DNA of 33,448 nt, from contig CAMDMI010000005.1 of assembly GCA_945902135.1 (NCBI GenBank), forward strand, positions 1-33,448, in the 5' to 3' direction. Below, piece by piece: positions 15,536-23,519 of this stretch. This DNA comes from Spirosoma fluviale. Lineage in GTDB: Bacteria; Bacteroidota; Bacteroidia; Cytophagales; Flexibacteraceae. A program made the position numbers and the translations under genes. The first letter of the stretch is position 1, and each line of letters begins with the position of its first letter. The notes below the pieces were generated by a model. It saw only the letters and a list, made by a program, of their open reading frames with translations, ran no database searches and had not been told where the DNA came from.

Positions 15536-16453
15536 CTAAGGAATCATTGCTTTCCGGATTTTGCCTACAGCTGCATCCAAATCTGAAAGTTCGGAATAGC
15601 TGGGAGAAAATCCACCTTTGTTTGAAGCAACTTTATTGGCCCAATCCCCTTTTTTGTAAATTCCAGAAAGCTCTTTCAGCATACCCAAAAGCTTGGTGGC
15701 TTCTGGATCTTCACCCGTTTTTTGAAGCAATGAAATAAGACTATTCACGGACGCTTCCTGGTCAATAATTGTTTTATACAGTGGAATAAGGATTTTATCC
15801 TGTTCAGCTTTCGGAAGTCCTGTAGGCGGATATTCCCGGATAAGACCACCAGTTATGTAAAGACCTTCAATTACTGCGCCTGCAGAAAGAAGTGCAGCAT
15901 CCTTTGCCTGCTCTCCTGATTTCAGTAAATCGGAAGACTTTTTCAAAGTAGCATCTGTGAGCAAAATAAGAGAATCTTTATTTGAGAGATTCCTTTCAAC
16001 ACTTTCTAGCATATCAGCATCAAAAGCATTGGAAACCCCAATTCTATCCGCCATTTTCTTCCCTGAAATAAAGGAAGCAACAGCATCTTTACCCTTGTCA
16101 TATGCCGCCATGTACGCGATATCGGCCCCGAAAGCACCTAAACAAAAAGCTGTTGCAGACGAGTTTCCTACGGTTCGGTCAGCAGCCTTATCATCACAAA
16201 GCAATGAACTTCTGTATTCAGCCCCTGTGCGCGCTATAATGTTGGGAACTGTAGAAGGTTTGGGAATAAGCGCAAGCAATGAATCCACTGCATTGAGCAT
16301 GCTGGTCTTTTTATCAAGTGCGCCCGATGAAGCGGTATCTATTTGATTTTCATTGCCTTTATTATCATCAGATCCACCGCAGGAAGTAAGCATGACAGCT
16401 GGAAGTATTGCCAGAACAGCAATTTTCCGATAGTTGAATTTCGTTTTTAGCAT
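15536..16453 (-). CDS. Conserved alpha-helical lipoprotein, partner gene of the TerB-ABC-ABC2 protein
   Basis: 305 residues from ATG 16453; the track extends to 16522 without need. The signal peptide is lipoprotein-type, with lipobox VMLTSCGGSDD (Cys 26). The mature part is largely helical and opens with a Ser/Asp-rich linker. Distinct pieces are TAFCLGAFGADIAYMAAYDKG (a Gly/Ala-rich helix), a Cys pair in SSLLCDDKA and TAFCLG, and GAVIEGLYITGGLI. From memory, lipoproteins with this 'GADIAYMAAYD ... EGLYI' pattern are common in Bacteroidota and uncharacterised. It precedes the ABC gene by 29 nt. The upstream region contains TATTATTG, one mismatch from a -7 box, but 35 nt or more from the start. 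Confidence 0.75.
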   Translation of the reverse strand: MLKTKFNYRKIAVLAILPAVMLTSCGGSDDNKGNENQIDTASSGALDKKTSMLNAVDSLLALIPKPSTVPNIIARTGAEYRSSLLCDDKAADRTVGNSSATAFCLGAFGADIAYMAAYDKGKDAVASFISGKKMADRIGVSNAFDADMLESVERNLSNKDSLILLTDATLKKSSDLLKSGEQAKDAALLSAGAVIEGLYITGGLIREYPPTGLPKAEQDKILIPLYKTIIDQEASVNSLISLLQKTGEDPEATKLLGMLKELSGIYKKGDWANKVASNKGGFSPSYSELSDLDAAVGKIRKAMIP

Positions 16454-16582
16454 TTTTCTATTGTGATTGGAACTTCTCCTTGGATGCAATAATACAAGAT
16501 TTGAAATTTTCGAAATGCACAAATGACAAATACATCAAATTAAAAATTGACTTCACACATCAAGGCTGCAGGGAAATTGACA

Positions 16583-16590
16583 TACATTTG
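16583..16590 (+). promoter_or_regulatory. -7 promoter element of the DedA gene
   Basis: TACATTTG matches TAnnTTTG exactly and ends 4 nt before GTG 16595. The expected transcription start coincides with the start codon. Confidence 0.6.
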
Positions 16591-16594
16591 AACC

Positions 16595-17233
16595 GTGAAC
16601 GATTTATTGAATTTGTTTAGTTTTCTGCTGAATTCGGAAGAACTTATTTCAAAAGGTGGTTTGCTGCTCGTTTGCATTATTGTTTTTGCGGAAAGTGGCA
16701 TATTCTTTTGCTTTTTTCTGCCCGGCGATTACCTGCTTTTTACTGCAGGGATGTTTTGCGGTCTGGGATTTATCAAATTTCCGATAAGCATTTTGATTGC
16801 TTGTATTCTGGGTTCTGCTGTTGCTGGAAACTATACAGGTTATTTTTTCGGGAAATATCTGGGCCAGCGATTGATGAACATGAAGGATGGTTTTTTCTTC
16901 AAAAAGAGTTTCCTGACCAACACCGAAAAAGCCTTTCAACAATACGGAGGCAATGCTTTAATCGTGGGACGATTTCTTCCTATGATTCGGACTTTCGCAC
17001 CGATTCTGGCAGGTATTAGTAGGATGCCGCACCTAAGATTTGCTGTTTATAACATCGCAGGCGCAGCACTTTGGGTCAATAGTCTTTGTCTGATTGGATA
17101 TTTCCTCGGAAAGGAATACCCCGGAATTATAAATTATGTGGAGTACATAATTGTCGGGTTCATAATCCTTACCTCGCTTGCGGTTGGAAATTCAATATTA
17201 AAGCTTAGAAAAAAAGCATCTAGTGACGCATAA
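16595..17233 (+). CDS. DedA family membrane protein
   Basis: 212 residues with the DedA (SNARE-associated/VTT) layout. Features are an early acidic motif in FAESGIFFCFFLPGDYLLF, then GSAVAGNYTGYFFGKYLG, the conserved re-entrant NALIVGRFLPMIRTFAPILAG with its Arg residues, and a final helix pair ending in KLRKKA. DedA proteins are inner-membrane lipid flippases or proton-coupled transporters needed for undecaprenyl-phosphate or phospholipid handling. The key E and D residues and the R-F-x-P-x-x-R motif are intact. GTG 16595 is 4 nt from a TACATTTG promoter box. The S15 peptidase gene follows after 27 nt. Confidence 0.92.
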   Translation: MNDLLNLFSFLLNSEELISKGGLLLVCIIVFAESGIFFCFFLPGDYLLFTAGMFCGLGFIKFPISILIACILGSAVAGNYTGYFFGKYLGQRLMNMKDGFFFKKSFLTNTEKAFQQYGGNALIVGRFLPMIRTFAPILAGISRMPHLRFAVYNIAGAALWVNSLCLIGYFLGKEYPGIINYVEYIIVGFIILTSLAVGNSILKLRKKASSDA

Positions 17234-17248
17234 AACAGACAAATCAAT

Positions 17249-17256
17249 TAATATTG
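17249..17256 (+). promoter_or_regulatory. Possible internal promoter before the S15 peptidase gene
   Basis: TAATATTG has one mismatch to TAnnTTTG and ends 4 nt before ATG 17261, the spacing seen at several other genes here. The gene could equally be read through from the DedA gene. Confidence 0.3.
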
Positions 17257-17260
17257 CCAG

Positions 17261-19114
17261 ATGCGAAAACTGGTTCTCCTAATTTTTTCGTTTTTTATCT
17301 CCGGATGGCTTATGGCGCAGGATGCCAATGAGTTAAAATCGAGGTACACCAAAAAAATGTACCCGGTTTCCATGAGGGATGGCGTAAAACTCTTTACGGT
17401 TGTGTATGAGCCAAAAGACAAGTCTCGCAAATATCCGATTCTTTTCAACCGTACGCCTTATGGATCAGGTCCTTATGGCCCGGATGAATTCAAAGAAAGC
17501 ATTGGCCCGAACAGCCTTTTGGAAAAAAGCGGCTACATTTTTGTTTACCAGGATGTCCGCGGAAAATACATGTCGGAAGGACTTTTTGTGGATGTAAGAC
17601 CTTTTAAGACTGTAAGGAACGGAACCAAGGACATCGATGAAAGTACAGACGCCTGGGACAGCATTAACTGGTTGCTGAAAAACATCAAAAATAACAATGG
17701 TAAAGTCGGCATGTGGGGCATTTCTTATCCAGGATTTTATGCCGCCATGGGCGCCTTGAGCAACCACCCAAATCTGGTAGCAGTTTCACCTCAGGCACCG
17801 GTAATGGACTGGTTTACAGGTGATGATTTTCACCACAATGGTGCATTATTTTTACCCCATGCCTTTGATTTTTTCAGCAGTTTCGGCAAGCCAAGAACTT
17901 CATTGACTACCGAAAGACCTGCACCATTTAAATACGGAACCGATGACGGTTATCATTTCTATCGTCAGCTCGGCGCTCTTGAAAATGCCAATAAGGTTTA
18001 CCTAAATTATGACATTGGATTTTGGAATGATCTGATGGCGCATCCTGATTATGATGCATTCTGGCAGGAAAGAAACGCTTTGCAACATTTCAAGGGGATA
18101 AAAGCGGCTACTTTGGTTGTGGGTGGTTTTTATGATGCCGAGAACCTTTATGGCGCCCTCAACCTTTATAAAACCATTGAAAAAAACAATCCGAAAGGGG
18201 AAAATTATCTGGTAATGGGGCCCTGGAGCCACGGACAATGGGCAAGAAACGATGGTCAAAAACTTGGACCCATCAATTTTGAAAGTAAAACCTCACTATT
18301 TTTCAGGAAAGAAGTTGAATTTGAATTCTTCAACTATTACCTAAAAGGCGAAACCGACCTCGAACTTCCTGAAGCCTATGTTTTTGAATCAGGTGCGAAT
18401 GTTTGGAAGGCATACAAGGAATGGCCCCCGGCAGAATCTGAAGAAAAAGAAATATTTCTTGCACCCTCAGGAGCGCTGTCATTTTCACAGGAAGGCCTTT
18501 CCAGTAAAGAAAGCTATCAGGAATATACCAGCGACCCTGCAAAACCTGTCCCTTACATTGATTCCATCGGAACAAGAATGAACAAGTATTACATGGTTGG
18601 TGACCAGCGATTTGCTTCCCGCAGAACCGATGTACTCGTTTTCGAAACAGAGCCGCTGAAAGAAGATGTGACCATGACAGGCCCTTTGGTTGCAGACCTT
18701 TTTTTATCTTCTAGTACGGATGATGCCGACTTTGTTGTAAAGCTGGTGGATGTCTTTCCAGATTCAGAAAATAAAAAAGAAGGTGGAATTCCGATGGGTG
18801 GATACCAAATGATGGTGCGGGGCGATGTTATGCGGAGCCGATATCGGAAAAGTCTTTCAAAACCTGAGCCATTGGTTGTGAATGATATCAACGAGGTTAA
18901 ATTTAACCTGAATGACATCAACCATACCTTCAGGAAAGACCATAGAATAATGGTGCAAGTACAAAGCAGCTGGTTTCCTTTGGTTGACTTGAATCCACAG
19001 AAATTTGTGAACATCAGCACAGCCAAAAAGGAAGATTTTCAGAAAGCAAAAATCAAGCTCTTCCACACCGCTCGGTTTCCGAGCCACCTGAAGTTTCTTC
19101 AGCTCAAAAAATAG
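17261..19114 (+). CDS. Secreted CocE/NonD (S15) family hydrolase, probable X-Pro dipeptidyl-peptidase or ester hydrolase
   Basis: 617 residues. A signal peptide (MRKLVLLIFSFFISGWLMAQ) ends at AQ-D. The alpha/beta-hydrolase domain has the nucleophile elbow GISYPG with S155, D292 in VVGGFYDAEN and H324 in MGPWSHGQW, so the catalytic triad is complete. The VFVYQDVRGKYMSEG oxyanion-region motif is also typical. A C-terminal jelly-roll (from about 450, LVFETEPLKEDVTMTGPL) completes the S15/CocE fold. Known members are X-Pro dipeptidyl-peptidases, cocaine esterase and glutaryl acylases; the substrate is not decided by sequence. Its tail overlaps the LD-carboxypeptidase gene by 11 nt, tail to tail. 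Confidence 0.9.
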   Translation: MRKLVLLIFSFFISGWLMAQDANELKSRYTKKMYPVSMRDGVKLFTVVYEPKDKSRKYPILFNRTPYGSGPYGPDEFKESIGPNSLLEKSGYIFVYQDVRGKYMSEGLFVDVRPFKTVRNGTKDIDESTDAWDSINWLLKNIKNNNGKVGMWGISYPGFYAAMGALSNHPNLVAVSPQAPVMDWFTGDDFHHNGALFLPHAFDFFSSFGKPRTSLTTERPAPFKYGTDDGYHFYRQLGALENANKVYLNYDIGFWNDLMAHPDYDAFWQERNALQHFKGIKAATLVVGGFYDAENLYGALNLYKTIEKNNPKGENYLVMGPWSHGQWARNDGQKLGPINFESKTSLFFRKEVEFEFFNYYLKGETDLELPEAYVFESGANVWKAYKEWPPAESEEKEIFLAPSGALSFSQEGLSSKESYQEYTSDPAKPVPYIDSIGTRMNKYYMVGDQRFASRRTDVLVFETEPLKEDVTMTGPLVADLFLSSSTDDADFVVKLVDVFPDSENKKEGGIPMGGYQMMVRGDVMRSRYRKSLSKPEPLVVNDINEVKFNLNDINHTFRKDHRIMVQVQSSWFPLVDLNPQKFVNISTAKKEDFQKAKIKLFHTARFPSHLKFLQLKK

Positions 19115-20015
19115 GGACTTTCAATTCGTCCTGTTTTAGCCACCATTGCTTTCCCTGGCGTTTGATTTCTGTTGTCATTCCCAAAACCAAAGGAAAAGAC
19201 GGCTTGCCATGTCCGGCAGGAATTCCAGAAAATATAGGTACAGAATCTCCAGCCTTTTCACGAATCATTTCGGCTAAACTTATAGGAAATCCAGAATCAA
19301 GGCAATCTGTAAACTGGCCAAGGATGAATGCCTTTGCACTGGAAAAAACCCCAGATTTAAAAAGCTGACTGAGCATCCTATCTATTTTATGGTAGGCCTC
19401 CCCGGTTTCCTCAATGAAAACCAATTTATCCTTGAAAAATCCTTCAGGTAAGCGGCAATCATAATGCGCAAGCAAACTCAGGTTTCCTCCTGAAATCTGT
19501 CCATTAATGGTCAAATCAAAAGGAAATTCAGCTTGAAGCTCGTATCGAATGGGCAAACGACCTGCTAAAAAACCATTCTGCGCTAGGCAGGCTGGGATTT
19601 GTGCCAATTGCCCGTAATGAATTGCCATCGGACCATGAATGGCTGCAAAACCCCTGGCTTGTAGCATGCAATGCAGAAATGTAACATCACTGAAACCAAC
19701 CACCCATTTTGGGTTTTGTGCAAATTTTGTAAAATTAAGTTGCTCCGAAATTCTGCTTAAGCCATAGCCCCCACGACTGCATAAAATGATGCGCGCACTA
19801 GGATGATTTATGGCCCACTGAAGGTCTTCAAGTCTTTCCTGATCAGTTCCGGCAAATCGACCCCAGGTTTTTTCGAGGTTTGGGCCTCGCTCCACCCGAT
19901 ACCCCTGGCGGATTAAGGTTTGGATACCCGACTCAAGGTCAGATACTTCGGGACTATAAGACGGGCTGATTACAAGAATCAAGTCTCCGGATCGCAGTGG
20001 CGCGGGATTAATCAT
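19104..20015 (-). CDS. LD-carboxypeptidase (S66 family)
   Basis: 303 residues, the normal size for LdcA/MccF peptidases. The Ser nucleophile is S109 in VVGFSDVTFLH, the acid lies in FIEETGEAYHKIDRML (about 202) and the His is H269 in GIPAGHGKPSFPL. N- and C-terminal Rossmann-like halves are both present. LdcA cleaves the terminal D-Ala from murein tetrapeptides during peptidoglycan recycling; MccF degrades microcin C. Murein recycling is the more likely role, but the sequence does not settle it. It lacks a signal peptide, as for LdcA. It is convergent with the S15 gene and divergent from the Xer gene. Confidence 0.9.
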   Translation of the reverse strand: MINPAPLRSGDLILVISPSYSPEVSDLESGIQTLIRQGYRVERGPNLEKTWGRFAGTDQERLEDLQWAINHPSARIILCSRGGYGLSRISEQLNFTKFAQNPKWVVGFSDVTFLHCMLQARGFAAIHGPMAIHYGQLAQIPACLAQNGFLAGRLPIRYELQAEFPFDLTINGQISGGNLSLLAHYDCRLPEGFFKDKLVFIEETGEAYHKIDRMLSQLFKSGVFSSAKAFILGQFTDCLDSGFPISLAEMIREKAGDSVPIFSGIPAGHGKPSFPLVLGMTTEIKRQGKQWWLKQDELKVPIF

Positions 20016-20075
20016 GCGGGCAATTTGACTTAATTTTTTCTTACTTGGCTTTTAATAGTTTTCTAAACAAAATCA

Positions 20076-21005
20076 ATGGAAGGAATGTCGGTACATGAGG
20101 CCGAGTGGGAAAAACAAATCCGAGGTTTTTTGCGCTATCTCAGGCTTGAGCGTTCCGGTTCTGAGAATACCCGAAAGGCCTATGCCCACGACATTCGAAT
20201 TCTTCAGAAATCACTAATTGAAAGAAAACAAGATATTGGCCCAAAACAGGTAACTTCTGGCCACATCAATGAATTGCTTCGGGATCTCACCGAAACCGGT
20301 ATTGCACCACATTCCCAGGCAAGAATTTTATCGGGCATCAAGGCCTTCTATTCCTTTTTGGTTTTTGAAGACCTTATTCCGGACAGCCCGGCGGCCTTGA
20401 TTCAGGGACCGGTTTTACCGCGAAAACTACCCTCATTTCTTGAAGTACATGAAGTTGAAAAAATTCTGGAATGCTTGGAAAATGATGGGGCAGATGCCAT
20501 CCGTGACAAAATGATTGTTGAACTTTTATACGGCGGAGGTCTTCGTGTTTCAGAACTGAGCAACTTGCTGATTACGCAGATTTACAGCGAAGCGGCATAT
20601 TTGAGGGTAACGGGAAAAAACAACAAGGAAAGACTTGTTCCGATTGGAGAAGAAGCTCTGAATGCCATTCAGAAATACAAGGAAATGGTAAGGTCTTCTA
20701 TTCAAATTAAACCGGGATTCTCCGACCACCTTTTGCTCAACAAAGCAGGAAAAAACCTGAGCAGGATTTCCATTTTTAACATTGTGGTAAAGGCAGGAAA
20801 AATGGCCGGTATAAAAAAGAAAATCAGCCCGCACACATTCAGGCACACATTCGCTACACACTTACTTGAGGGAGGCGCCGACCTTCGGCTGATTCAAGAA
20901 ATGCTTGGTCATGAAAGCATTACCACTACCGAAATTTATACACACCTAGATATGCAATACCTACAGCAAGTAATCCGGGAATTTCATCCAAGATCAAAGG
21001 CTTGA
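20076..21005 (+). CDS. Tyrosine recombinase of the XerC/XerD type
   Basis: 309 residues. N-terminal SAM-like core-binding domain (about 10-100: FLRYLRLERSGSENTRKAY). The catalytic domain has Arg in GGGLRVSEL, Lys in TGKNNKERLVP, H-x-x-R in SPHTFRHTFATHLL, His in MLGHESITTT and the nucleophile Tyr in TEIYTHLDMQYL. All five are intact. The length matches XerC/D rather than phage integrases, and no phage or insertion gene is nearby, so it is probably the chromosome dimer-resolution enzyme. The start is ATG 20076 or the in-frame ATG 20085. A weak TAGTTTTC lies 12 nt upstream. Confidence 0.92.
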   Translation: MEGMSVHEAEWEKQIRGFLRYLRLERSGSENTRKAYAHDIRILQKSLIERKQDIGPKQVTSGHINELLRDLTETGIAPHSQARILSGIKAFYSFLVFEDLIPDSPAALIQGPVLPRKLPSFLEVHEVEKILECLENDGADAIRDKMIVELLYGGGLRVSELSNLLITQIYSEAAYLRVTGKNNKERLVPIGEEALNAIQKYKEMVRSSIQIKPGFSDHLLLNKAGKNLSRISIFNIVVKAGKMAGIKKKISPHTFRHTFATHLLEGGADLRLIQEMLGHESITTTEIYTHLDMQYLQQVIREFHPRSKA

Positions 21006-21192
21006 TAAAAATAAATGTCAAGGAACGAACTTGCACTTCATTTAAAAAAGCGATTTTAGTCCTGTAACCGAGAAATTTCGAAGTCATAAGTCATAAATTG
21101 GATTTTATATTGAAAAAATCAATACATCTAAAAAAACAATTTTATATCAGAATGTGTAATATTATTTATTAAAATAATTTCAATTCTACAAA

Positions 21193-22893
21193 ATGAAAAA
21201 ACTTATAAGCTTATACTCCCTTACCTGTGCATTGGTATTTGGCTTGCGCCCAGGTTTTGCTCAGGAGGCTCGTGTCCAGGTTGTTCACAATGCAGCAAAT
21301 GCACCTTCGGTAGACATTTTCCTGGGCAACACTAAAATTTTACCGAATGTTTCTTTCCGCACAGCATCTCCTTTTATAAACGCTCCGGCAGGTGTTCCAA
21401 TTCAAATCCGACTTAAGCCGGCTTCTTCCAGCAATGACACCAGCGGCTCTGCTTATTTTAGGGAGTACACTTTAGCCCCCAATTCAGGTTATTATCTGAT
21501 TGCAAATGGCAATCTTCCTGGTGGCTCATTCGCTTCAAACCCAGATGGAATCGACACTGGCTTTGACATTACTGTGATCCCAGATGCAAAAGAAACATCA
21601 ACAGACCCTGTTAATACAGAACTTCGTATTTTTCACGGAGTAACCGATGCGCCTACTGTAGACATTAAAGCACAGGGCGTAGGAACACTGGTTGATAATG
21701 CCCCTTTCCGCGGATTTTCACCTTACCTTCCTGTTCCTGCTGCCAGTTATACAGTGCAAATTTCCCCAGCCTCCGGTTCGCCGAATTTGCTTGCTTACGC
21801 AGCACCACTTTCTGGTCTTGCCGGAAAAACCGTACTTGTACTAGCCTCTGGATATTTTAATCCTGCACAGAACCAGAATGGTCCCGCATTTGGGATCTGG
21901 GCATTCACCACAACCGGGGATGCGATACAGCTTCCAACGGCCACTTCTCGCGTTCAGATTGTGCACAATTGCGCCAATGCCCCGGCGGTTGATGTTTTTG
22001 TGAATGGCGTCAAAGCGGTTCCGGGCCTCGATTTTAGAAAAGCAACTCCTTTCGTCACGCTGAATGCCGGTGTTCCGCTAACCGTAGCATTAAAAGGTGC
22101 ATCTGCCAGTTCAGATACTAGCAATCCTGCTTTCAGAAAAACCTATGAATTAATGGGTGCTGAGTCGTATTCACTCGTTGCCACAGGTCTTTTGACCTCT
22201 CAGGGTTACGCAGCAAATCCAAATGGAATAGCAACAGCATTTGACATTACAGTAATGCCAGGTGCAAGAGAGATTTCCTCAACTTCAGCGGGTTCAAATA
22301 ATGCCGAAGTGCGGGTTTTACATGCCGCTACAGATGCTCCCTTCGTAGATGTGCGTGTGCAATCAGGTCCAACCTTGGTGAATAATGCCGGATTCCGTGA
22401 TTTTACACCTTATTTGTCTGCACCCAATGCTGACCTTACGCTTGAAGTAACAGATTCAGCCCAGTCGGTTGTAGTAGGTGCATTTCTGGCTCCATTATCT
22501 GCTTTTGGCGACAGTGCCCTGCTGGTAATGGCTTCCGGTTTTCTTGCTCCAGCCGAAAACCAAAATGGACCTGCATTAGGTCTTCTGGCTGTTACTGCTT
22601 CAGGAAATGCGGTTCTGCTTCCTGCGGTTTCATCAGCAAAAAATATAAAGAATTCTCAGGACCTGAAACTGTTTCCAAATCCAAGCAAAGGATTTTTTGC
22701 AATTAAGCTTCCAAAAAATACACAGGTGAAAGAAGTAAGACTGGTATCTCTGTTGGGAAAATCTGAGAATGTGAACTTTACCTCAGATGAAAATCAGGTA
22801 ACTGTACAGACGAATCTTTCATCCGGTGTGTATCGGGTTGAGCTTGTTGGCATGGATAATTCCGTCCTTCGTTCAAGCCTGATGCTGCAATAG
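21193..22893 (+). CDS. Secreted protein with four DUF4397 repeats and T9SS sorting domain
   Basis: 566 residues. A signal peptide ends near GLRPGFAQ. The body holds four repeats in two tandem pairs: RVQVVHNAANAPSVDIFL, LRIFHGVTDAPTVDI, RVQIVHNCANAPAVDVFV, and VRVLHAATDAPFVDV. Each is followed by a FR-x-(F/A)-(S/T)-P strand motif. The longer first and third units end ATAFDITVMPGA-like, so an ancestral two-unit block was duplicated. The C-terminus (LKLFPNPSKGFFAIKLP, then GVYRVELVGMD) is a T9SS type A sorting domain, so it should be secreted or attached by T9SS. The 187-nt region upstream is AT-rich with no convincing -7 box. A strong terminator follows. Confidence 0.9.
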   Translation: MKKLISLYSLTCALVFGLRPGFAQEARVQVVHNAANAPSVDIFLGNTKILPNVSFRTASPFINAPAGVPIQIRLKPASSSNDTSGSAYFREYTLAPNSGYYLIANGNLPGGSFASNPDGIDTGFDITVIPDAKETSTDPVNTELRIFHGVTDAPTVDIKAQGVGTLVDNAPFRGFSPYLPVPAASYTVQISPASGSPNLLAYAAPLSGLAGKTVLVLASGYFNPAQNQNGPAFGIWAFTTTGDAIQLPTATSRVQIVHNCANAPAVDVFVNGVKAVPGLDFRKATPFVTLNAGVPLTVALKGASASSDTSNPAFRKTYELMGAESYSLVATGLLTSQGYAANPNGIATAFDITVMPGAREISSTSAGSNNAEVRVLHAATDAPFVDVRVQSGPTLVNNAGFRDFTPYLSAPNADLTLEVTDSAQSVVVGAFLAPLSAFGDSALLVMASGFLAPAENQNGPALGLLAVTASGNAVLLPAVSSAKNIKNSQDLKLFPNPSKGFFAIKLPKNTQVKEVRLVSLLGKSENVNFTSDENQVTVQTNLSSGVYRVELVGMDNSVLRSSLMLQ

Positions 22894-22934
22894 TTTTTTC
22901 AAAAAAATAGTTTTCTTTCTGGTCTTAAGGTTTG

Positions 22935-22972
22935 GAGCAGTTCCTTTAAAAAAAGGAGCTGCTCTTTTTTTT
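22935..22972 (+). terminator. Rho-independent terminator after the DUF4397 gene
   Basis: GAGCAGTTCCTTT (22935-22947) pairs with AAAGGAGCTGCTC (22952-22964), 13 bp with one G-U pair, followed by eight T (22965-22972). It lies 42 nt after the stop and isolates the secreted-protein gene from the next unit. Confidence 0.85.
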
Positions 22973-23013
22973 AAATACAGAATAATAAACACCAGCGGAA
23001 AGTTCCACTCGTT

Positions 23014-23021
23014 TAATTTTG
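23014..23021 (+). promoter_or_regulatory. -7 promoter element of the small lipoprotein gene
   Basis: TAATTTTG is a perfect TAnnTTTG match and lies 17 nt before TTG 23039. It supports a transcript for this gene and its TTG start. Confidence 0.5.
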
Positions 23022-23038
23022 CACCTTCATTTTCCAAC

Positions 23039-23470
23039 TTGAAAATAATTCCAATCATATCTAGGTTAGTTCATTTCATCTTTGCCACAGCGGCAACTTT
23101 AATTCTATTCTCTTGCAGCAGTCAGAAAAAAAAGAATCAAAATCCTTTTGGTTTAAGCGGAACAACTGATTTCTATAACACCGAAAAGTTTGAATCGCAA
23201 AAAAAGCACCGCGACAGATACTTGTATGCCTACAATATGGGTAAAATCCTTTATGGAAATCCCTGTGTAACAGAAGTAACAAAGGCATTTGGATTTGAAT
23301 ATATCCCGGCATTTGACTCACCCGATGAGCCACGAAATGACCTTCAGATCTGGGCCCACAATTTTGTCACATCAATTGCCATCACATTTCGTAACGGCCT
23401 TTTATGGAAAAGGAAGGTAAAAAAACGAATCCGGTATTGTGCTGAAACTTCAGGGGATTTTAATGGTTAA
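23039..23470 (+). CDS. Small lipoprotein of unknown function (TTG start)
   Basis: 143 residues. A basic N-terminus and hydrophobic stretch lead to LILFSCSSQKKK, a plausible lipobox with Cys 26. The rest is unrecognised: a Lys-rich linker, YLYAYNMGKILYGNPCVTEVTKAFGFEYI, and a Lys/Arg-rich C-terminus. No ATG exists upstream of the signal segment, so the TTG at 23039 is needed; a TAATTTTG element 17 nt upstream supports it. It is followed after 49 nt by the DAHP synthase gene but need not be functionally related. Confidence 0.6.
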   Translation: MKIIPIISRLVHFIFATAATLILFSCSSQKKKNQNPFGLSGTTDFYNTEKFESQKKHRDRYLYAYNMGKILYGNPCVTEVTKAFGFEYIPAFDSPDEPRNDLQIWAHNFVTSIAITFRNGLLWKRKVKKRIRYCAETSGDFNG

Positions 23471-23519
23471 CAAGCCTGACTTAAACATTCCTACCTTGTT
23501 TTGGTTTTTTTAAGTAACG

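Noticed and set aside
20076-21005. Integrase of a mobile element
   Set aside because: Size and motifs fit XerC/XerD, and no phage, insertion sequence or tRNA target is nearby.
21108-21124. TATTGA-AAAAA-TCAATA inverted repeat upstream of the DUF4397 gene
   Set aside because: It is a 6-bp AT-only stem in an AT-rich region, expected by chance. It could be an operator but nothing supports it.
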